From NCBI GenBank assembly GCA_036265915.1, contig DATAOC010000145.1, positions 14,152-78,151 on the forward strand: a DNA stretch of 64,000 nucleotides, read 5' to 3'. Made by a program: the position numbers and the translations under genes. Below are positions 7,859 through 16,788 of the stretch, in pieces (positions within the stretch are counted from its first letter, which is position 1; the number at the start of each line of letters is the position of its first letter). Under the pieces are notes generated by a model that did no database searches, was not told the DNA's origin, and saw nothing but the letters and a program-made list of their open reading frames with translations. The stretch comes from AR12 sp036265915 (GTDB lineage: Bacteria; Methylomirabilota; Methylomirabilia; Rokubacteriales; CSP1-6).

Positions 7859-8881
7859 ATGGCAGAAGTGAAGAGCGAACGACGGCAGGCCCTGGAGCTG
7901 GCCATCTCCCAGATCGAGAGGCAGTTCGGCAAGGGCTCCGTCATGCGGCTCGGCGCCAACGGGCCGCTCGAGGAGATCGCCGTGATTCCCACCGGCGCCC
8001 TCTCGCTCGACGTCGCCCTCGGGGTGGGCGGGGTCCCGCGCGGTCGCATCGTGGAGATCTACGGGCCGGAGTCGTCGGGCAAGACCACGCTCGCGCTCCA
8101 CATCGTGTCCGAGGCCCAGCGGCTCGGCGGCATCGCGGCCTTCATCGACGCCGAGCACGCGCTCGATCCCATCTACGCCAGGAAGCTCGGGGTCAACATC
8201 GACGAGCTGCTCATCTCACAGCCGGACACGGGTGAGCAGGCGCTCGAGATCGCGGAGACGCTGGTCCGCTCCAACGCCGTCGACGTCATCGTCATCGACT
8301 CGGTGGCCGCGCTCGTGCCGCGCGCCGAGCTGGACGGCGACATGGGAGACTCGCTTCCCGGCCTGCAGGCGCGCCTCATGTCCCAGGCGCTGCGCAAGCT
8401 CACCGCCGCCATCTCCCGCTCTGGCGTCGTCGTCATCTTCATCAACCAGATCCGCGAAAAGATCGGCGTCATGTTTGGCTCGCCGGAAACGACGACGGGC
8501 GGGCGCGCGCTGAAGTTCTACGCCTCGGTCCGGCTCGACATCCGGCGGCAGGACGCCATCAAGATCGGCACCGAGTCCGTCGGCGTGCGCACCAAGGTCA
8601 AGGTCGTGAAGAACAAGCTGGCGCCGCCGTTCCGAGAGGCGGAGTTCGACGTGCTCTATGGCGAGGGCATCTCGAAGGCCGGCACGGTGCTCGATGCGGG
8701 CGTGGAGCAGGGCATCATCGAGAAGTCGGGCACCTGGTACACGTACAAGACGGAGCGCATCGGACAGGGGCGCGAGAACGCCAAGAAGTGGCTCACCGAG
8801 AACCAGGCGGCGCTGCTCGACCTCGAGGCGAAGATTCGCGAGACGCTCGGCCTGAGGGCGCCGGCGCCGCTCAAATCGTAG
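7859..8881 (+). CDS. recA: Recombinase RecA
   Basis: 340 residues. Walker A GPESSGKT is at residues 69-76. IDAEHALDP, VIVIDSVAALVPRAEL (Walker B and loop region), SQALRKLTAAI, IFINQIREKIGVMFG and the ATP-cap region ETTTGGRALKFY are all intact. RecA forms filaments on ssDNA, drives strand exchange and activates LexA cleavage. The C-terminal tail is short and less acidic than in E. coli. It has its own promoter (7779-7807) and a strong ribosome-binding site. recX follows, overlapping or abutting the recA stop, which is the usual arrangement. Confidence 0.98.
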   Translation: MAEVKSERRQALELAISQIERQFGKGSVMRLGANGPLEEIAVIPTGALSLDVALGVGGVPRGRIVEIYGPESSGKTTLALHIVSEAQRLGGIAAFIDAEHALDPIYARKLGVNIDELLISQPDTGEQALEIAETLVRSNAVDVIVIDSVAALVPRAELDGDMGDSLPGLQARLMSQALRKLTAAISRSGVVVIFINQIREKIGVMFGSPETTTGGRALKFYASVRLDIRRQDAIKIGTESVGVRTKVKVVKNKLAPPFREAEFDVLYGEGISKAGTVLDAGVEQGIIEKSGTWYTYKTERIGQGRENAKKWLTENQAALLDLEAKIRETLGLRAPAPLKS

Positions 8882-9363
8882 CCTCGCGGCGGACCCTCGA
8901 CGCCAAGGCCGCGCGCCTCGCGGCGGGGGACCTGCTCGCCCGCCGCGCATGGACGCGGGCCGAGCTCACGGCGCGGCTGCGCCGCCGTGGCGCACCGGCG
9001 GACGTCGCGAGTGAGGTCGTCGCGGACCTCGTCGGCCGCGGCTACGTGGACGACGCGGCGTACGCGCGCCACTGGGTGGCCGCGCGGGCGGCGCGCGGCT
9101 ATGGCGCGACACGCCTCCGCGCCGAGCTGCGGGCGCGCGGAGTGGCGGCGCCGCTCGTCGACGCTGCGCTGGCGACCGTGGCCGGCGACGATACGCTGAC
9201 GCGCGCCCGGGACGCCGCGCGTCGCCGCCTGCCCGCGCTGCGGCGTGGCCGGGCCGACCGCGTGGCGCCCCGGCTGCGCGACTATCTGCTGCGGCGCGGT
9301 TACGCCGCAGGCATCGTGATGCGGGTCGTGCGCGAGTCCGCCGGCATCGTCGACGACGACTGA
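8788..9363 (+). CDS. recX: Regulatory protein RecX
   Basis: The conserved part runs from about 8881 and shows tandem RecX three-helix units: LLARRAWTRAELTARLRRRG, then GYVDDAAYARHWVAARA, then GATRLRAELRARGV. RecX binds RecA filaments and limits recombination. The position directly after recA supports the call. The only standard start upstream of the homology is GTG 8788, which would overlap recA by 94 nt and add about 30 unconserved residues. The homologous part begins right at the recA stop (near ATC 8875 / GTA 8878), so the true start may be non-standard. Confidence 0.85.
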   Translation: MAHREPGGAARPRGEDSRDARPEGAGAAQIVASRRTLDAKAARLAAGDLLARRAWTRAELTARLRRRGAPADVASEVVADLVGRGYVDDAAYARHWVAARAARGYGATRLRAELRARGVAAPLVDAALATVAGDDTLTRARDAARRRLPALRRGRADRVAPRLRDYLLRRGYAAGIVMRVVRESAGIVDDD

Positions 9364-9414
9364 CGCGCGCGGCCGCGCCGGCGGTCGACCGCGAGCGTGT
9401 ACAATGACTCCTCT

Positions 9415-12093
9415 ATGACCGGCGCCGACATCCGCGAAGCATTTCTCAAGTATTTCGAGCGGAACGGGCACACGCGCGTGACGTCGTCGCCGCTCGTGCC
9501 GGCGGGCGATCAGACGCTGCTGTTCACCAACGCCGGGATGGTGCAGTTCAAGGGCGTGTTCCTCGGCGAGGAGCGTCGCGACTACGTCCGGGCCACCACG
9601 TGCCAGAAGTGCGTGCGCGCGGGTGGCAAGCACAACGACCTGGAGAATGTCGGACGAACGGCGCGGCACCACACGTTCTTCGAGATGCTGGGCAACTTCT
9701 CGTTCGGCGACTACTTCAAGCCGGACGCGATCCGGTTCGCCTGGGAGTTCCTCACCAAGGACCTCGGCCTCGACGCGCGCCGACTGAAGGCCACCGTCTT
9801 CACGGACGACGACGACGCCTACAACCTCTGGAAGTCTGTCGCGGGTCTCGGTGACGACCGCATCCTGCGGCTCGGTGAGAAGGACAACTTCTGGGCGATG
9901 GGCGACACGGGCCCGTGCGGGCCGTGCTCGGAGATCCATTTCCATCAGGGCGACGACCTGCCGTGCGCCGAGGTCGAGGCGGGACGGCCGTGCCAGGGCC
10001 CCGCGTGCGAGTGTGACCGGTGGCTCGAGGTGTGGAACCTCGTGTTCATGCAGTTCAACCGTGACGCCAGCGGGACCATGACGCCGCTACCACGCCCGTC
10101 GATCGACACCGGCATGGGACTCGAGCGGATCGCGGCCGTGCTGCAGGGCAAGCGCTCCAACTACGACACCGATCTCCTGGCGCCGCTGGTCCAGCACGTC
10201 GCGCGGCTCTCCGGCAAGCGGTACGGCGGGGACGAGGAGTCGGACGTGTCCATGCGGGTCATTGCCGACCATGCACGCGCGACGACGTTCCTCATCGCCG
10301 ACGGCGTGCTGCCGTCCAACGAGTGGCGCGGCTACGTCCTGCGCCGCATCATGCGGCGCGCCATGCGCCATGGTCGGCGGCTCGGCCTGACCGATCCGTT
10401 CCTCTGGCGGGGTGTCGAGTGGGTCGGCGAGCTCATGGGCGGCGCGTATCCCGAGGTCGTGCGCGAGCGCGATCGCATCGTCGACGTCGTGCGCCAGGAA
10501 GAGGAGCAGTTCGCGAAGACGCTCGACAGCGGCATGCGGCGCCTCGACGAGTATGCGGCCGTCCACGGCGGCGGCGCGGGCCGGGCCATCGACGGGCGCC
10601 TGCTGTTCACCCTGTACGACACGTACGGCTTCCCGCGCGACCTCGCGGAGGAGATTCTCGTCGACCAGGGCTGGCGCGTCACCGAGGATACCGAGAGGGT
10701 GTGGACGGAGGAGATGGAGGCGCAGCGCGAGCGCGCCCGCGCCCGCGCCAGCTTCGCCGGCGACGGCGACGCGAGCGAGACGGTCGCGCTCTATCAGCAG
10801 ATCCAGGGCTCGCTGGCGCGGCCACAGCTCTTCGTCGGCTACGAGACGCTCACCACCCCGGCCACGGTCCTGGCCCTGATCGCGGATGGCCGACGTGTGC
10901 GCGAGGCGAGCGCGGGTGACGAGGTCGAGGTCATCCTCGACCGCACGCCCGCGTATGCCGAGTCCGGCGGCCAGATCGGCGACACCGGCATCCTGATCGG
11001 CCGCGGCGGCCAGGGGGAGATCGTCGACTCCTACCATCGCGGCTCAAAGCTGATCGTGCACCGCCTGAACGTACGGCAGGGCGGCTTTCGCGAGAACGAA
11101 GACGTCGCCATCACCGTCGACTCGCCGCGGCGCCAGGGGCTTCGCCAGCACCACACCGGCACCCATCTGCTCCACGCCGCGCTTCGCAAGGTACTCGGCA
11201 CCCACGTGTCGCAGGCGGGCTCGCTGGTGGCGCCGGACCACCTGCGCTTCGATTTCTCGCACGGCGCCGCCGTCAAGGATCGCGAGGTCGAGCAGATCGA
11301 GGAGCTGGTCAACGAGCAGGTGCAGGCCAACACGCCGGTGACGTACACGGAGATGAGCCTCGCGGACGCGCTGGCGGCCGGCGCCATCGCGCTGTTCGGA
11401 GAGAAGTACGGTGAGCGCGTGCGCGTGATCAAGATCGGCGACTTCTCCACCGAGCTCTGCGGCGGCACCCATCTCGACGCGACGGGCCAGCTCGGCTTCT
11501 TCAAGGTCGCCGAGGAGGGCGCCGTGGCCTCCGGCGTCCGGCGCATCGAGGCGGTGGCCGGCACCGCGGCCGTCGAAACGGTCGCCCGCCGCGAGCGCGT
11601 GCTGAAGGAGATCGGCGACATCCTCAAGATCTCGCCGGAGGACGCGCCCCAGCGGCTGCGCAAGCTGCTCGACGAGCACAAGACGCTCGAGCGTCAGCTG
11701 GCGGAGATGGAGACCAAGCTCGCACGCGGCAAGGCCGACGACCTCGTCTCGGCGGCGCGCCAGGTGAACGGCGTGGCCGTCGTGGCCGGGCGCATCGACG
11801 GCCTCGATCCGGACGGCCTGCGTGCGCTAGCGGACCGCTTGCGCGACCGGCTCGGGTCGGGCGTGGTGTGCGTGGGCAGCGCGGTGGACGGCAAGGCCAA
11901 CCTCGTGGCGGCGGTGACCAAGGACCTCACGCGCCGGTTTCCGGCGGGCAAGCTGATCCAGGAAGTCGCGCAGGCGGCCGGGGGCCGCGGCGGCGGCCGG
12001 CCAGACCTTGCCCAGGCGGGTGCGCCGGAGACCGGCAAGCTCGACGCCGCGCTGGCGGTTGTCTACGATTGGGTGGCCCGCCAGCCCGCCTGA
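9415..12093 (+). CDS. alaS: Alanine--tRNA ligase
   Basis: 892 residues. The class II catalytic domain begins MTGADIREAFLKYFERNGH, with SSPLVPAGDQTLLFTNAGM and GDTGPCGPCSEIH. The editing domain has the zinc-site pattern HHTGTHLLHAAL with the later CGGTHLDATGQ (H-x3-H ... C-x3-H). The C-terminal part carries the oligomerisation coiled coil and the DHHA1-like GGGRPDLAQAG segment. The enzyme charges tRNA-Ala and edits mischarged Ser/Gly. ATG 9415 is chosen over GTG 9397 because it matches the family N-terminus. TACAAT at 9400-9405 sits 9 nt before it, hinting at a leaderless transcript. Confidence 0.97.
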   Translation: MTGADIREAFLKYFERNGHTRVTSSPLVPAGDQTLLFTNAGMVQFKGVFLGEERRDYVRATTCQKCVRAGGKHNDLENVGRTARHHTFFEMLGNFSFGDYFKPDAIRFAWEFLTKDLGLDARRLKATVFTDDDDAYNLWKSVAGLGDDRILRLGEKDNFWAMGDTGPCGPCSEIHFHQGDDLPCAEVEAGRPCQGPACECDRWLEVWNLVFMQFNRDASGTMTPLPRPSIDTGMGLERIAAVLQGKRSNYDTDLLAPLVQHVARLSGKRYGGDEESDVSMRVIADHARATTFLIADGVLPSNEWRGYVLRRIMRRAMRHGRRLGLTDPFLWRGVEWVGELMGGAYPEVVRERDRIVDVVRQEEEQFAKTLDSGMRRLDEYAAVHGGGAGRAIDGRLLFTLYDTYGFPRDLAEEILVDQGWRVTEDTERVWTEEMEAQRERARARASFAGDGDASETVALYQQIQGSLARPQLFVGYETLTTPATVLALIADGRRVREASAGDEVEVILDRTPAYAESGGQIGDTGILIGRGGQGEIVDSYHRGSKLIVHRLNVRQGGFRENEDVAITVDSPRRQGLRQHHTGTHLLHAALRKVLGTHVSQAGSLVAPDHLRFDFSHGAAVKDREVEQIEELVNEQVQANTPVTYTEMSLADALAAGAIALFGEKYGERVRVIKIGDFSTELCGGTHLDATGQLGFFKVAEEGAVASGVRRIEAVAGTAAVETVARRERVLKEIGDILKISPEDAPQRLRKLLDEHKTLERQLAEMETKLARGKADDLVSAARQVNGVAVVAGRIDGLDPDGLRALADRLRDRLGSGVVCVGSAVDGKANLVAAVTKDLTRRFPAGKLIQEVAQAAGGRGGGRPDLAQAGAPETGKLDAALAVVYDWVARQPA

Positions 12094-12137
12094 TAAGATG
12101 CTCGGCATGAAGGGCCAGCGCCGCTGAGAGGCGGCCG

Positions 12138-13331
12138 ATGGAACCCCACCTCAAGATCCTCTACACCGTCGCCGAGACGGTGAGCCGAACGCTCGACGTG
12201 GAGGCCGTGCTGCGCACGGCGCTCGAGGCTCTGACCCACGTCACCGGTCACGAAATCGCCAGCTTCCACCTGCTGTCCGCCGACGGCGCCACGCTCGAGC
12301 TGCGGGGCGACCGCGGTCTCTCCCCGCGCCTGCGCCAGGTGAACCGGATGCTGCCGGTGGGCCAGGGGCTCATCGGCGGCGCGGCGGCGGCCGGCAAGAC
12401 CGTCAGCGTCGACGACGTGCAGGGTTCGCGCGAGCTGCTTCCGAGCGCCGAGGACGCGGTCCGGCGCGATCACATCCACGGGTTCGTGTCGGTGCCGATC
12501 CAGGCGCGCGGGCGGCTGCTCGGCATGCTGTCGCTCGGGCGCCAGACGCGCGATCCGTTCAACGAGGAAGAGGTCGCGCTCCTCGAGGCGACCGCGCACC
12601 AGATCGGCATCGCGCTCGACAACGCGCGGCTCTACGGCGAGCTGGTGCACGCCGAGAAGCTGTCGGCGGTCGGCGAGCTCGCCTCCGGCGTCGCCCACGA
12701 GATCAACAATCCGCTGACCACGATCCTCGGCCAGGCGCAGCTGCTGCTCGGGCGCGCCGACGTGCCGATGCCCGTGCGCGAGCGGGTCGAGATGATGGCG
12801 GACGAGGCCTCGCGCGCCGCCCGCATCGTGCAGAACCTGCTGCTCTTCGCCCGCCACTACCCGCCGGAGCGGCGACCGTGCTCGATCTACGACCAGGTGG
12901 AGCGGGTCCTCGCGCTGAAGACGTACCAGCTGGAGCGCGACAAGATCCGCGTCCTGACCGAGTTCACGCCTTGCCCGCCGGTGTGGGCGGACGAGAACAA
13001 GATCCAGCAGGTGCTGCTGAACCTGGTGCAGAACGCGCACCAGGCGCTCGTCCGCGTCACCTCCGACCGCGTGCTCACGCTCCGCGTGCGGCCGCGCGCC
13101 GACCGGGTCGTGATCGAGGTGATCGACAACGGCCCGGGGATTCCCACCGACGTGCTGCCGCGGATCTTCGATCCGTTCTTCACCACCAAGCCTCCGGGGG
13201 AGGGCAGCGGGCTCGGCCTCTCCGTCTCCTACGGGATCATCGGCCAGCACGGCGGCAAGCTGTTCGCCGAGGCGCGGCCGGAGGGCGGGGCGGCTTTCGT
13301 CATCGAGCTGCCGACCGGGGAGCGACGCTGA
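12138..13331 (+). CDS. GAF-domain sensor histidine kinase
   Basis: 397 residues with no membrane segment, so probably cytoplasmic. A GAF sensor domain occupies about residues 15-165 (ends ATAHQIGIALDNARLY). A HisKA domain follows with the phospho-acceptor in GVAHEINNPLTTI (about residue 190). The ATPase domain has N-box LLNLVQNAHQAL, G1 VIDNGPGIP and G2 GSGLGLSVSYGI. The ligand sensed by the GAF domain is unknown and no response regulator is adjacent. The gene follows alaS after 44 nt, a gap that holds a TAAGAT hexamer and an ATG-initiated six-codon frame. Confidence 0.9.
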   Translation: MEPHLKILYTVAETVSRTLDVEAVLRTALEALTHVTGHEIASFHLLSADGATLELRGDRGLSPRLRQVNRMLPVGQGLIGGAAAAGKTVSVDDVQGSRELLPSAEDAVRRDHIHGFVSVPIQARGRLLGMLSLGRQTRDPFNEEEVALLEATAHQIGIALDNARLYGELVHAEKLSAVGELASGVAHEINNPLTTILGQAQLLLGRADVPMPVRERVEMMADEASRAARIVQNLLLFARHYPPERRPCSIYDQVERVLALKTYQLERDKIRVLTEFTPCPPVWADENKIQQVLLNLVQNAHQALVRVTSDRVLTLRVRPRADRVVIEVIDNGPGIPTDVLPRIFDPFFTTKPPGEGSGLGLSVSYGIIGQHGGKLFAEARPEGGAAFVIELPTGERR

Positions 13332-13339
13332 GGCGCAGC

Positions 13340-14371
13340 ATGGCGGCGGCGCTGGCCGCCGCCGCGGTGCTCGCGGCTGGCTGCGTCGGTGTGGGAGGTC
13401 CGGTGCCGGGCGCGCCCGCCCACCATCGGGCGCGCGGATTCGCGAACGAGGATCCGGCCTTCGCCCGACCCGGGTTCTGGGACCTCCAGGCGTTCCGCGT
13501 CCGGCGGCTGTGGGCGTCGCTGGTCCGCCGGCCGCCCGCGGCGGCGCCGCGCGTGGCCAATGACGGTGCGGCGCTGCGCAGCAATCGCAGCGCGCCGACG
13601 CTGACGTGGATCGGCCACGCCACGATGCTGGTGCAGCTCGAGGGCCTGAACGTGCTCACCGACCCGCAGTTCTCCGAGCGCGCCAGCCCGGTGCAGTTCG
13701 CGGGCCCGCGTCGGCTCGGGCCGCCCGGCGTCGCGCTCGTCGATCTGCCGCCCATTCACGCGGTGATCATCTCCCACGATCACTACGATCACCTGGATCG
13801 CGCCAGCGTTCAGCGCCTGGCCGCGCGCGACCATCCCCGGTTCTTCGTGCCGCTCGGCTTCAAGGCGTGGTTCCGGTCGATCGGCGTGGCGGAGGGCGTC
13901 GAGGAGCTCGACTGGTGGGAGAGCCGGCGCCTCGGCGGCGTGACGTTCACGGCGACGCCGGTGCAGCACTGGTCGGCGCGGACGCCGTTCGACGCCAACC
14001 GGCGGCTCTGGATGGGCTGGGCGGTGATGGGCCGTGAGCGCCGGCTGTTCTTCGCCGGCGACACCGGTTACTACGACGGCTTCCGGCGCATCGGCGAGCG
14101 ACTCGGGCCGTTCGATCTGGCCCTCGTGTCCATCGGCGCGTACGAGCCGGCGGCCATCATGGCCCACACGCACACGACGCCCGAGGAATCGCTGCGCATC
14201 GCTGCCGACGTCGCCGCCCGGACGCTGGTGGCGATGCACTGGGGGACGTTCGACCTCGCCGAGGAGCCGATCGACGAGCCGCCGCGCCGGTTGCTCCAGG
14301 CCGCCCGCGCGCGCGCCGTGCCCGAGGCGCGGGTGTGGATCCTCGCCCACGGCGAGACCCGCGCCTGGTGA
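13340..14371 (+). CDS. MBL-fold metallohydrolase lipoprotein (UlaG / NAPE-PLD-like)
   Basis: 343 residues. The signal peptide ends in lipobox LAAGC, so the enzyme is probably lipid-anchored in the periplasm or outer membrane. The metal-binding pattern of the family is present: TWIGHATMLVQLEG, ISHDHYDHLD (H-x-H-x-D-H), FFAGDTGYYDGF and a late MHWGTFDL histidine. The spacing resembles UlaG/NAPE-PLD-like hydrolases, which act on phosphodiester or lactone substrates; the substrate here is unknown. The start is ATG 13340, 9 nt after the kinase stop. Confidence 0.85.
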   Translation: MAAALAAAAVLAAGCVGVGGPVPGAPAHHRARGFANEDPAFARPGFWDLQAFRVRRLWASLVRRPPAAAPRVANDGAALRSNRSAPTLTWIGHATMLVQLEGLNVLTDPQFSERASPVQFAGPRRLGPPGVALVDLPPIHAVIISHDHYDHLDRASVQRLAARDHPRFFVPLGFKAWFRSIGVAEGVEELDWWESRRLGGVTFTATPVQHWSARTPFDANRRLWMGWAVMGRERRLFFAGDTGYYDGFRRIGERLGPFDLALVSIGAYEPAAIMAHTHTTPEESLRIAADVAARTLVAMHWGTFDLAEEPIDEPPRRLLQAARARAVPEARVWILAHGETRAW

Positions 14372-14372
14372 G

Positions 14373-14765
14373 CTAGGCGCTCTTGCGCAGCTGCTCGGAT
14401 TCCTCGAGCCAGATCCGGAAGCACACGCCGTGTGCCCGGATCTCGCCGGCGGGGACGACGTCGACCTCGTGCTCCCAGTGGGCGGCCGTGATGAGCTGCT
14501 CGCAGAGCAGGCACGGCGCGCCGTGGCCCTGGCCGATCCAGGACCGGCGGTCGATCAGCGCCGGCAGCTCGCCGCTCTGGATCATGCCGCGGATCCGGCG
14601 TCGCAGGCCGATCGGCGTGACGGTGGGGCCGGAGCCTTCGCCGCCGCTGATGGGACGCAAGAGCACGTGCGAGGCCCGAATGCGCTGACGGCTACGGACG
14701 ATGCGAAGACGCGAGCTCGCGACGCTCGCATGTGAGCGCTGGGGATCGAAGGCCGGGACGTCCAT
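14373..14765 (-). CDS. Small Cys-rich protein, CxxC...HxxC family
   Basis: 130 residues from an ATG with GGAGG 9 nt upstream. The conserved part is C-terminal: RIRGMIQSGELP, a WIGQGHGAPCLLC segment, an acidic EVDVVPAGEIRAH stretch, then HGVCFRIWLEESEQLR. The C-x2-C ... H-x2-C pattern suggests a single metal-binding knuckle. A clear relative lies at 38499-38753 in this window, sharing the SG(E/D)(L/I)P, GxGxxCxxC, HxxC and WLEE blocks. I do not recognise a characterised family. It converges on the preceding + strand gene with a 1-nt gap. Confidence 0.6.
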   Translation of the reverse strand: MDVPAFDPQRSHASVASSRLRIVRSRQRIRASHVLLRPISGGEGSGPTVTPIGLRRRIRGMIQSGELPALIDRRSWIGQGHGAPCLLCEQLITAAHWEHEVDVVPAGEIRAHGVCFRIWLEESEQLRKSA

Positions 14766-14822
14766 CCTCACCCACCTCCACGAGACGACCACTGTGGCTC
14801 AGCGTACCACCCCCGGCGACTG

Positions 14823-15986
14823 CTAGCCGGCTTCGAGCAGCAGCCCCTTGAGGTACCGCGTCTCCGGCACGGTGAGGAGCGCCGGATGATCGCTGCTCTG
14901 GCGCAGCGCACCGAGCTCTCGCAGCCGGACCCCCGCGTCGGTCGCGGCATCCCGGACGGCAGTCTCGAACGCGGTGTCGCTGACGTGGTACGAGCACGAG
15001 AACGTCGCCAGGATGCCGCCCGGCTCGAGCAGCCGGCTGGCGCGAAGGTTGATCTCCTTGTATCCGCGGAGTGCGCCGTCGACGGCCGTGCGGGTGCGCG
15101 CAAAGGGCGGCGGGTCGAGCACGACCAGGCCGAAGCGCCGGCCCGCGCGCTCCAGCGCGCGCAGCGCGTCGAACGCGTTGGCGGCCACGAGGTCCGCGCG
15201 GTCAGCCCGGCCGTTGAGCGCCAGGTTGTCGACGGCGCCGGCCAGCGCTTCGGCGGAGGACTCGACGCACATCGCGCTCTGCGCGCCGGCGACGAGCGCC
15301 TGGCACGCGAACCCCGCGGTGTACGCGAAGGCATCGAGGACGGTGCGCCCGGCCGCGAGCCGGCCTACCTGAAGACGGTTGTCCGCCTGGTCCAGGTAGA
15401 GTCCCGTCTTGTGCCCGACGCCGAGGCGTACGACGAAGCGCGCCGGTCCTTCGTCCACGACCACGCTGTCGGGCCCGGTGCTGTCGAACCAGCCCGCCGC
15501 CGGTGTGAATCCTTCGAGCGCTGCCGCGGCCGGCTCGTCCGCCGAGAACACGGCCGCCTCGCCGACGACCGCGCGAAGCGCGCGGACCAGCGCCGGGCGT
15601 CGCCGCGCCATCCCGAGGGTCAGGCACTGGATCACCGTGATGGGCCCGTACCGGTCGACGACGAGGCCGGGGAGACCGTCGGCCTCGCTCCACACCAGCC
15701 GGGCGGCCGGGCCGCGGCCGTCGCGGCGCCGGACGGCATCGGCGATGCGCGCTGCCCACAGCGCGTCGTCGAGCGGCTCGTCGCGCCAGGTGACGATGCG
15801 GCAGCAGAGCCCGGGGCGGGGATTGAAGAAGCCGCGGCCGACGAAGCGGCCGGCGGAGTCGATCACCGTCACCGCGCTGCCGGCGGCGGCGCCCGCCACG
15901 TCCGCGACGTCGCCCTTGAAGATCCACGGGTGCACGCGGGCGCGATCGTGTCCGCGCTTCAGGCGGAGGACGGCGTCCCGGGCCAC
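14823..15986 (-). CDS. Class I SAM-dependent rRNA cytosine methyltransferase (RlmI-like)
   Basis: 387 residues. An N-terminal PUA domain (LRLKRGHDRARVHPWIFKGDV) is followed by an EEHUD-like region and a Rossmann methyltransferase domain with VLDAFAYTAGFACQALVAGA (SAM site), the catalytic-loop motif VVLDPPPFARTRT and FSCSYHVSD near the C-terminus. This layout is that of RlmI/RlmK-type enzymes that make 5-methylcytosine in 23S rRNA. The exact target base is not deducible. It lies on the minus strand downstream of the agmatinase-methyltransferase genes, separated by 19 nt. Confidence 0.87.
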   Translation of the reverse strand: MARDAVLRLKRGHDRARVHPWIFKGDVADVAGAAAGSAVTVIDSAGRFVGRGFFNPRPGLCCRIVTWRDEPLDDALWAARIADAVRRRDGRGPAARLVWSEADGLPGLVVDRYGPITVIQCLTLGMARRRPALVRALRAVVGEAAVFSADEPAAAALEGFTPAAGWFDSTGPDSVVVDEGPARFVVRLGVGHKTGLYLDQADNRLQVGRLAAGRTVLDAFAYTAGFACQALVAGAQSAMCVESSAEALAGAVDNLALNGRADRADLVAANAFDALRALERAGRRFGLVVLDPPPFARTRTAVDGALRGYKEINLRASRLLEPGGILATFSCSYHVSDTAFETAVRDAATDAGVRLRELGALRQSSDHPALLTVPETRYLKGLLLEAG

Positions 15987-16005
15987 GCGCGCAGCGTACG
16001 CCGCG

Positions 16006-16788
16006 TCAGCGGCGGCGGCGGAGAACGACGACCATCAGCAGCGGGTGCCGGGAGCGCTCGAGGACCTGGTGGGGCTTGAAGCCGAAGAACCACTGCACGA
16101 ACTCGAAGCCACCGGCCAGCGCGACCAGCGCCTTGAGCTCCTGCGGGAACAGCATGCGCGACAGATGCGTCTGGCGATAGACCCGCCGCGTGCCGTTCTC
16201 GATGGCCTCGAGGACCATGTGCTCCTTGAACACCTGGCTGACCGGGTTCACGTCGTTCAGCGCAGAGAACGACGCCCGGACGATCACGCTGCCGCGCCGC
16301 CGCGACCAGGACCAGCGGCGGGCGGGATCGGTCCAGGACGAGACCATGTAGCGGTCGAAGACGTAGAGCCCGCCGGGCCGGACGGCCCGCGCGACGGATC
16401 GCAGGTGGGAGACGAGCTGCTCGTTGGTGAGCAGGTGGCCCTGGGAGTCCTGCATGCAGATGGCGGCGTCCACCGGGCGGCGCAGCCGGAAGTCGGTCAT
16501 GTCACCGACGACGAGCTCGCCCTGGTGGCCCTTGCCGGCCAGCCGCTCGCCGAGGAACTCGATGTTCTTGGCGGACAGGTCCAGCCCCGACATCCGGTAG
16601 CCGCGCTCGGCGAGGCGGATGAGGTGCGGCCCGGTGCCGCACGCGATGTCGAGCACGTCGCGCACCGGGCGCTTCGCGAAGCGCTTGAAGCAGTGGACGA
16701 GGAAATCGACCTCGCCCTTGCGGTTCATGTCGAAGGCGATCTCGTACAGCCGCGGCGCCGTGTACTCGCGCTCCCGGCCCTGCTTCAC
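16006..16788 (-). CDS. Class I SAM-dependent methyltransferase, substrate unknown
   Basis: 260 residues. Motif I is VLDIACGTGPHLIRLAERG (about residues 40-58), motif post-I GLDLSAKNIEFL, and the acidic motif IV region AAICMQDSQGHLL. The start is GTG 16788, whose bases overlap the agmatinase TGA (GTGA), so the gene is translationally coupled to polyamine synthesis genes. A role in modifying a polyamine or a related amine is possible but is only inferred from the coupling. The C-terminus is basic (VVVLRRRR). Confidence 0.82.
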   Translation of the reverse strand: MKQGREREYTAPRLYEIAFDMNRKGEVDFLVHCFKRFAKRPVRDVLDIACGTGPHLIRLAERGYRMSGLDLSAKNIEFLGERLAGKGHQGELVVGDMTDFRLRRPVDAAICMQDSQGHLLTNEQLVSHLRSVARAVRPGGLYVFDRYMVSSWTDPARRWSWSRRRGSVIVRASFSALNDVNPVSQVFKEHMVLEAIENGTRRVYRQTHLSRMLFPQELKALVALAGGFEFVQWFFGFKPHQVLERSRHPLLMVVVLRRRR

